Assembly (NCBI RefSeq): GCF_001039355.2
Contig: NW_019775489.1
Location: 267,385-290,740 of the forward strand
DNA: 23,356 nt
Origin: Lingula anatina
Lineage: Eukaryota > Brachiopoda > Lingulata > Lingulida > Lingulidae
Direction: 5' to 3'
Notes under the pieces: model-generated
Seen by the model: only the letters and a program-made list of their open reading frames with translations
Told to the model about the DNA's origin: nothing
Database searches by the model: none
Position numbers and translations under genes: made by a program
Shown here: in pieces, positions 19,271 through 23,356 of the stretch
How positions within the stretch are numbered: the stretch's first letter is position 1
Layout: the number at the start of each line of letters is the position of its first letter

Positions 19271-19796
19271 TGTACCCACAGTTACTGTATCATATTTGAT
19301 TATGTTTTCAAACTTCAAATTTGATTCAACTAAAACAAAAAAAAAGATTAAACGACGTCAGCAGAAGGCCAGAGTAGTAACCGTGAAATTCAGTAATTGT
19401 TAGTCCCGTGTAATTTTTTAAGTCTAAGTTAGAACTAATTTCGATACGATTTAAATGTTTCAAAAAATGATACGTATTCGTGAATCGTCTTAGCCATGCC
19501 ATCAAGACTGACCAACGGACATGCTACATGTATGTCTACGACCAAAAGTGAGAGACAGGGTTTTAACTTAAGTACCTTTGTTGAAAACGATCCAAGGCGA
19601 TCTATATTTCCTATATAGGTAGCGGTGGTCTGGGGAAGTGAAAACGGAGGTAACCCCACCTGCGAACACTTACTAGTATGTCTGCTAAACTATCGGGAAA
19701 GATGAGCATCGTATTCGCCCTGAACTTTTAGTATCTGTTACATAATGTTATCCACAAACAAGAAAAGTTATACCTTTTCTATGACAAAGCCAATTT
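19271..19796. other. Gap between convergent genes
   Basis: It holds the likely 3' end of the SLC5 gene on the minus strand. No AATAAA is visible on that strand close to its stop, so that gene probably uses a variant signal or a longer UTR that may overlap the neighbour's. A short 74-residue minus-strand frame here has no recognisable content. Confidence 0.5.
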
Positions 19797-20008
19797 CTAA
19801 TAGAGGAGTGCCATAACAAACACCGTCACCGCCATTAAAATAACAGCATTCACATTTAGAATCCGCTGCCATTTGATAGTTTCTTGTACAGACGGTAGTT
19901 TTGTTGGTCGGATGGATTCTTCGGCAGACTCAGTGGGGCGTCTTTTGCTTGGTACCCCGCATAAAACGCTGAAACATTTCTGCTTCAAAGTTGGGGCTGC
20001 ACTGCTCT
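19797..20008 (-). CDS. SLC5 terminal exon: cytoplasmic helix and last membrane segment
   Basis: Acceptor TTCTTGATTGCAG. Encodes [18 protein letters not shown], a charged linker, then [18 protein letters not shown] and a short end MALLY before TAG. This is the characteristic last transmembrane helix of SGLT proteins (LNVNxxIL). Two overlapping AG acceptors (20010-20009 and 20008-20007) fit the two donor options of the previous exon. Confidence 0.9.
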
Positions 20009-23000
20009 CTGCAATCAAGAAATGTCAGCAATATTCAGTAAAATATTTCTAAACTTTTTGTGGGGGAACAAGTACGGGTATTAACACCTGTCATTGTAAA
20101 TGGCAAAGGTAATTATGCAAGTATCTAAATAAACTGCCCGTTTCTGTATGTTTAAAATGATGAATATGAAGAAAGAAGAATGCTGACAAAAATTGACAAA
20201 ATTCAACATCCCTGTAGATAGATTTAAAACCGGTTTGTTTAATATACAAAACCTTCTGTCTGCTTCTGTTCTTCGTTGTTGGTGCCTGGTCCAGCGCCAG
20301 GTTCTTGTGTGTGTAAACTGAGTACAGAGCTTCTTTTTCTGTTCCGCGTGAACCACGTCGTACCTGCTAACTGATATAAAGAACGAACGATAAGCATCAC
20401 TCTTTTTCACTTGAAAACTGCTCGTTGGCTGTCTGATGCCTTGTGGTTATTACCTGTATTAAAATATGTTATATCGTTTCAGTCACATTCCTTTTTGACA
20501 CATCATAAGATTAATCTAAAATGTCTCAATGTAAATATATGATAAGATAAACAGAATAAACCGATGGGTGGAAGAGTGCACGAAAGACTATTTAAAGACA
20601 AACATCTGGAACCTGCTATACACTAGACGTCGTCCTTTCTCCGTCATTTGTGCGACCATGAAACTAGCAGAAAAGGAGGCACAAACATCGCTTTGGTTAC
20701 AAAATGAATGCTCAATGATCGACCAGTTGTCCGCATGTTAAAGATGCATACAAAGCCAATATTTTGCCACAAAAAAACCGACCAAATGCCAGCATATAGT
20801 TTCAAGTAGTATAACTAAAAGAATTACCAAAAGGCACTGTTTAATTTTCCCCGAAAATGATGTTTGAACGGATTTTTCTGCCAGCATTCTATGCTGTTTG
20901 TCAATGGGGCAGAAAAGTAGGTCACGAAAGTAGTTTAAATTTCCGACCAAAAATTTCAGGAAAGGAGCAGTCGGAAGCTCTTTTATTGCTGATCAAGTGG
21001 TCTTTTCAGTTTATCTCTTGGCATGTCAAATTTATTTGAGTCGTATAAGAAACTAGTAGAAGTGGTGTTACTGGGAATCCACACTCCACCGATGCTCGAC
21101 TCGTATGTACCTTTAAGTATTATTTATTTATTTATTTTGCTCTCAAAAGGGGTCGTACTACGGGACGCAAAAAAGGACGCCGCCCAGTGTAAAGGGGGTT
21201 TAAATGGAAGATAAAATACAATCAAGTAGTGGCAATATACATGTACCTGAGCAGGCTCCCGCGGAGTGGTCAGCAGACTGATCACAACAATGGCGATAGC
21301 AGAGATTGCGGTGTTCAGGATGGAGAAATGGAGGTAGTGCACCTCGGCCAGCACGGCAGGTCTGGTGTCCACTTCCCCGCAGCCATGTTTAGGATACGAC
21401 CAGTCCAGTATCATTCTAGTGACCCCTACAGCTGTGCCGACTAAAAGGCCCCAGAAAGCCCCCTAAAATTTATATATACTTTCAACACATATCTTATCAT
21501 AGTATAAGGCAATGTGTACACGTAGAACATTTATTTGAGCATCCTTTTACGGCTATATAATTCCATAAAATAACAAAATTTTGAAGCAATATGTTCACCA
21601 ATTCGATTTTATAGATTAAAATAGCCTTTTTTACTCACCGGGTGATCTAGCAACAGTAGAACAAAGGCCAAATACGTTTTATCAAAATAAATCAGAAACA
21701 CAATTATTTACTTGTTCCGTAATTCTGTTCCACGCCGCTCCGAGGAGGTACACCATACACCAGGGCGGAGCGATATACGCGTAAATTGACTGCAAGTAGT
21801 TCCACAGCTGTCCCCCCTGCACTGCATTGAGAATGGGAATCCAGGCAATACTGACCACCACCAACACGAGGATAAATATTCTGCAAAATAAAAATATTCC
21901 ATATTGCTGAGCGGATTGAGTTAAATACGTTAAACTAGATATTACGAGCATTATATTCGTGCTTTTTCAAAATACCTTTTCTGATTATCTTAATCGGTGT
22001 TTCCAAATAATGATATGAGAAACTAAGATAATTCTCCTCCAAACAGTATGCTAGACTCCTTATTAAAATGTGTTGTTACCTTCCTACAATCATTTTCTCT
22101 GTCTCCGTTGCTTGTTTTCTCATCTTGGTCCATAAATCTAAGGTAAAGATGCTACTGGCGCTGTTGAATATAGAGGTTAATGTTGTCGTCAGCGCGGACA
22201 GCATGACAGCCAGTATTAACCCCCGAAACCCTACATATTGAGATATGAGTGATGAGAACTGTTAGCAAATCAAGCCTTTTTCACATCGGGCCAAACAATT
22301 TTTTATCACACAAGTGTCATACTCTCTGACCACAGGGCGCGATAATAGTTTGTTACAAAACTATTGCATCGCCAATACTTAAAATTTTCATGCTAATTTA
22401 GAAGACTCTGATACCAAAGGGTTCCAGATCTACTAGTTAATCACGGGGGGGGGGGGGGGGATAATCTCCTTTTCTTGTAAAGTACTATTAATGTATGCAC
22501 CGACGAAAAGAAATTATTCCACATAAAGGCAGTGTCTCGTGGACTTCGTTTAGTGACTCGCGATATTATAAGCAGGGATACAATATTGTCAATACTACAA
22601 ACTTGTGTGATACAGAAAAATGTAACGTTCGACGTGAACAGGACCAAAGGCGCTGGATTTTGCCGAGGGGAACAAAAGAAAAAAAAAACAGTAAAACAAT
22701 CTCTCATACATATGAAGGGCGTAAGAATGCCTTACTTTTTGGTATAGGTGGGAGGGAGAAGTGATAGACCAGGGTGCATCAGAATCAGAGAGAGGGCGCG
22801 TTTCCTATGCGACGAACCCTCTCCCCTCGGTTCCAACGTTGTAAGACTTGAACACACACTGGCACACACTGCTGTTTTATTTTAATAGAACACAAGAACA
22901 CAGTGTAATGATTCGTTGCTTTTCTTTTCACGCGAGTTAAAAATACGCTCTTCTGGTTGTATATGATGTTAACTAACATGTAAGCGCACTCATGCTTTCC

Positions 23001-23062
23001 TATAATATTTACCAGTGCATGTGTGTGTGTGTGTGTGTGTGTTTGTTTGTTTGTTTGTTTGT

Positions 23063-23108
<46 letters not shown>

Positions 23109-23295
23109 TGAATTTCCTTAAACACATAGATTTTGATCCGCCATTAGAATGTCACAAAACCACAATAAGGTATGAGGTTCAAATTACCCATTGGCAAGAT
23201 TTCCACCACTAGTTTGGGATATGCTATATTCGAGCAGCCGACTCTATTTTGACACACACTCATACAAATATCGGGATTTACACAAGCCACTTCAT
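19797..23295 (-). CDS. SLC5-family sodium/solute cotransporter (SGLT-like), C-terminal half, six exons
   Basis: Minus-strand exons 23188-23295, 22080-22230, 21712-21880, 21247-21462, 20253-20370 and 19797-20008 join in phase to give about 324 residues ending in TAG. The protein belongs to the sodium/glucose cotransporter group (SLC5A1, 2, 4, 9, 10, 11): it has the Cys-rich loop before [18 protein letters not shown]8 with [14 protein letters not shown], the VSIAWIP segment, TM10 with YLQS, then WNRITEQGAFWG, VHYLHF, VVISLLT, a polar cytoplasmic loop with [11 protein letters not shown] and the final membrane segment after [13 protein letters not shown]. These proteins use the sodium gradient to import sugars, polyols or related solutes across the plasma membrane. 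Odd points: Tyr where sugar carriers have Thr460, Thr-Thr at the Na2 Ser pair, and a weak donor. The first half lies outside the window. Substrate unknown. Confidence 0.92.
20253..20370 (-). CDS. SLC5 exon: cytoplasmic loop after TTWFTR
   Basis: Acceptor TTTATATCAG, phase 0. Begins [15 protein letters not shown], matching L-x-x-L-T-[WF]-W-T-R of the family, and continues Gly/Glu/Gln-rich. The phase-1 donor needed to reach the last exon is GTTTTG at 20252, which is poor; GTATAT eight bases on would be phase 0 and needs the last exon to begin two bases later (20006). Either gives nearly the same protein (TE-E-SSAAP or TEGF-SSAAP). Confidence 0.8.
20371..21246 (-). other. SLC5 intron, 0.9 kb
   Basis: AT-rich intron. 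Open frames on both strands near 20738-21039 have no recognisable features; the family's exon order leaves no room for another exon here. The other SLC5 introns (21463-21711, 21881-22079, 20009-20252) are short and plain. Confidence 0.6.
21247..21462 (-). CDS. SLC5 exon: membrane segments 11-13 region
   Basis: Acceptor AATTTTAG, donor GTACAT. A phase-0, 72-codon exon from GAFWGLLVG through [16 protein letters not shown] and [14 protein letters not shown] to [14 protein letters not shown]. The loop keeps one Cys, where vertebrate SGLTs have two (…GSC…NC). Confidence 0.93.
21712..21880 (-). CDS. SLC5 exon: two membrane segments including TM10
   Basis: Acceptor TTTTATTTTGCAG, donor GTAAAT. Encodes a hydrophobic segment with [11 protein letters not shown], then [20 protein letters not shown] and ending WNRITEQ. 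The Gln of YLQS matches Gln457 of human SGLT1, a sugar-contacting residue. Confidence 0.93.
22080..22230 (-). CDS. SLC5 exon: TM8 and Na2 site region
   Basis: Acceptor CAATATGTAG, donor GTAACA. Encodes [19 protein letters not shown], then [14 protein letters not shown] and MIVGR. In the related bacterial vSGLT, Ser364 and Ser365 of this helix bind sodium (Na2); the aligned residues here are Thr-Thr, which keep the hydroxyls. Confidence 0.92.
22445..22460. repeat. Poly-G run, 16 bases
   Basis: Uninterrupted G on the plus strand, thus C-run in the SLC5 transcript. Confidence 0.95.
23019..23105. repeat. Compound microsatellite (GT)n-(TTTG)n-(AG)n
   Basis: About 11 GT units (to 23042), five TTTG units (23042-23061) and about 21 AG units (23064-23105) follow one another without a gap. 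Confidence 0.96.
23188..23295 (-). CDS. SLC5 exon: extracellular Cys-rich loop and NIAYP motif
   Basis: Acceptor CTCTTTCAG, donor GTAATT. Encodes [20 protein letters not shown] then [16 protein letters not shown]. The cysteines and the N-I-A-Y-P stretch are signatures of the SGLT group. Phase 1 at both ends. It is the first exon of this gene inside the window; upstream exons are missing. Confidence 0.92.
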
Positions 23296-23344
23296 CTGAA
23301 AGAGAATTGAAGAATTCGGTGAAATAAATGAATATGATTACAAT

Positions 23345-23356
23345 CCCCCCCCCCCC
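23345..23356. repeat. Poly-C at the right edge
   Basis: The window ends in at least 12 C; see the poly-G at the left edge. Confidence 0.95.

Larger units (their letters stand above)
22231..23187 (-). other. SLC5 intron, 0.96 kb, rich in simple repeats
   Basis: It holds the poly-G run and the compound microsatellite listed separately. Three small frames on both strands at 22441-22764 flank or cross the G-run and are not genes. Confidence 0.65.

Noticed and set aside
22441-22764. Three overlapping frames around the poly-G run
   Set aside because: They overlap one another on both strands inside an SLC5 intron and show no domain.

Overview
The window is animal nuclear DNA. Genes are split into short exons (34 to 216 bases) with GT-AG introns, exon reading phases match across the junctions, and the rest is AT-rich intron and spacer sequence with microsatellites, small inverted-repeat elements, a degenerate satellite and a dead Tc1-like transposase. 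The protein families and repeat content suggest a marine invertebrate (lophotrochozoan or invertebrate deuterostome); the species cannot be fixed from the sequence.

Layout. (1) 1-3.5 kb: first coding exon and promoter of a NOS1AP/CAPON homologue on the minus strand; everything to its left is its first intron. (2) 3.5-5.37 kb: spacer between two divergently transcribed genes. (3) 5.37-18.72 kb: a 13-exon plus-strand gene rebuilt here by splice phase. It encodes a 389-residue protein with an N-myristoylation signal, two IQ (calmodulin-binding) motifs, a charged helical region and a C-terminal domain resembling DUF4347, in which both putative catalytic positions are replaced. Its introns hold most of the repeats, a possible nested small gene (7894-9033), a six-copy satellite of about 160 bases, the Tc1 remnant and three MITE-like elements. 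(4) 19.8-23.3 kb, minus strand: the last six exons of an SLC5-type sodium/solute cotransporter, convergent with the previous gene; its 5' exons lie beyond the right edge.

The three main genes look like independent neighbours, not a pathway: a nitric-oxide-synthase adaptor, a predicted membrane-anchored calmodulin-binding protein of unknown role, and a transporter. A calcium/nitric oxide link between the first two is possible in principle but nothing in the sequence shows it. The most novel item is the myristoyl, double-IQ, degenerate DUF4347-like protein. All gene models are manual, from splice signals and frame; none has transcript support here.
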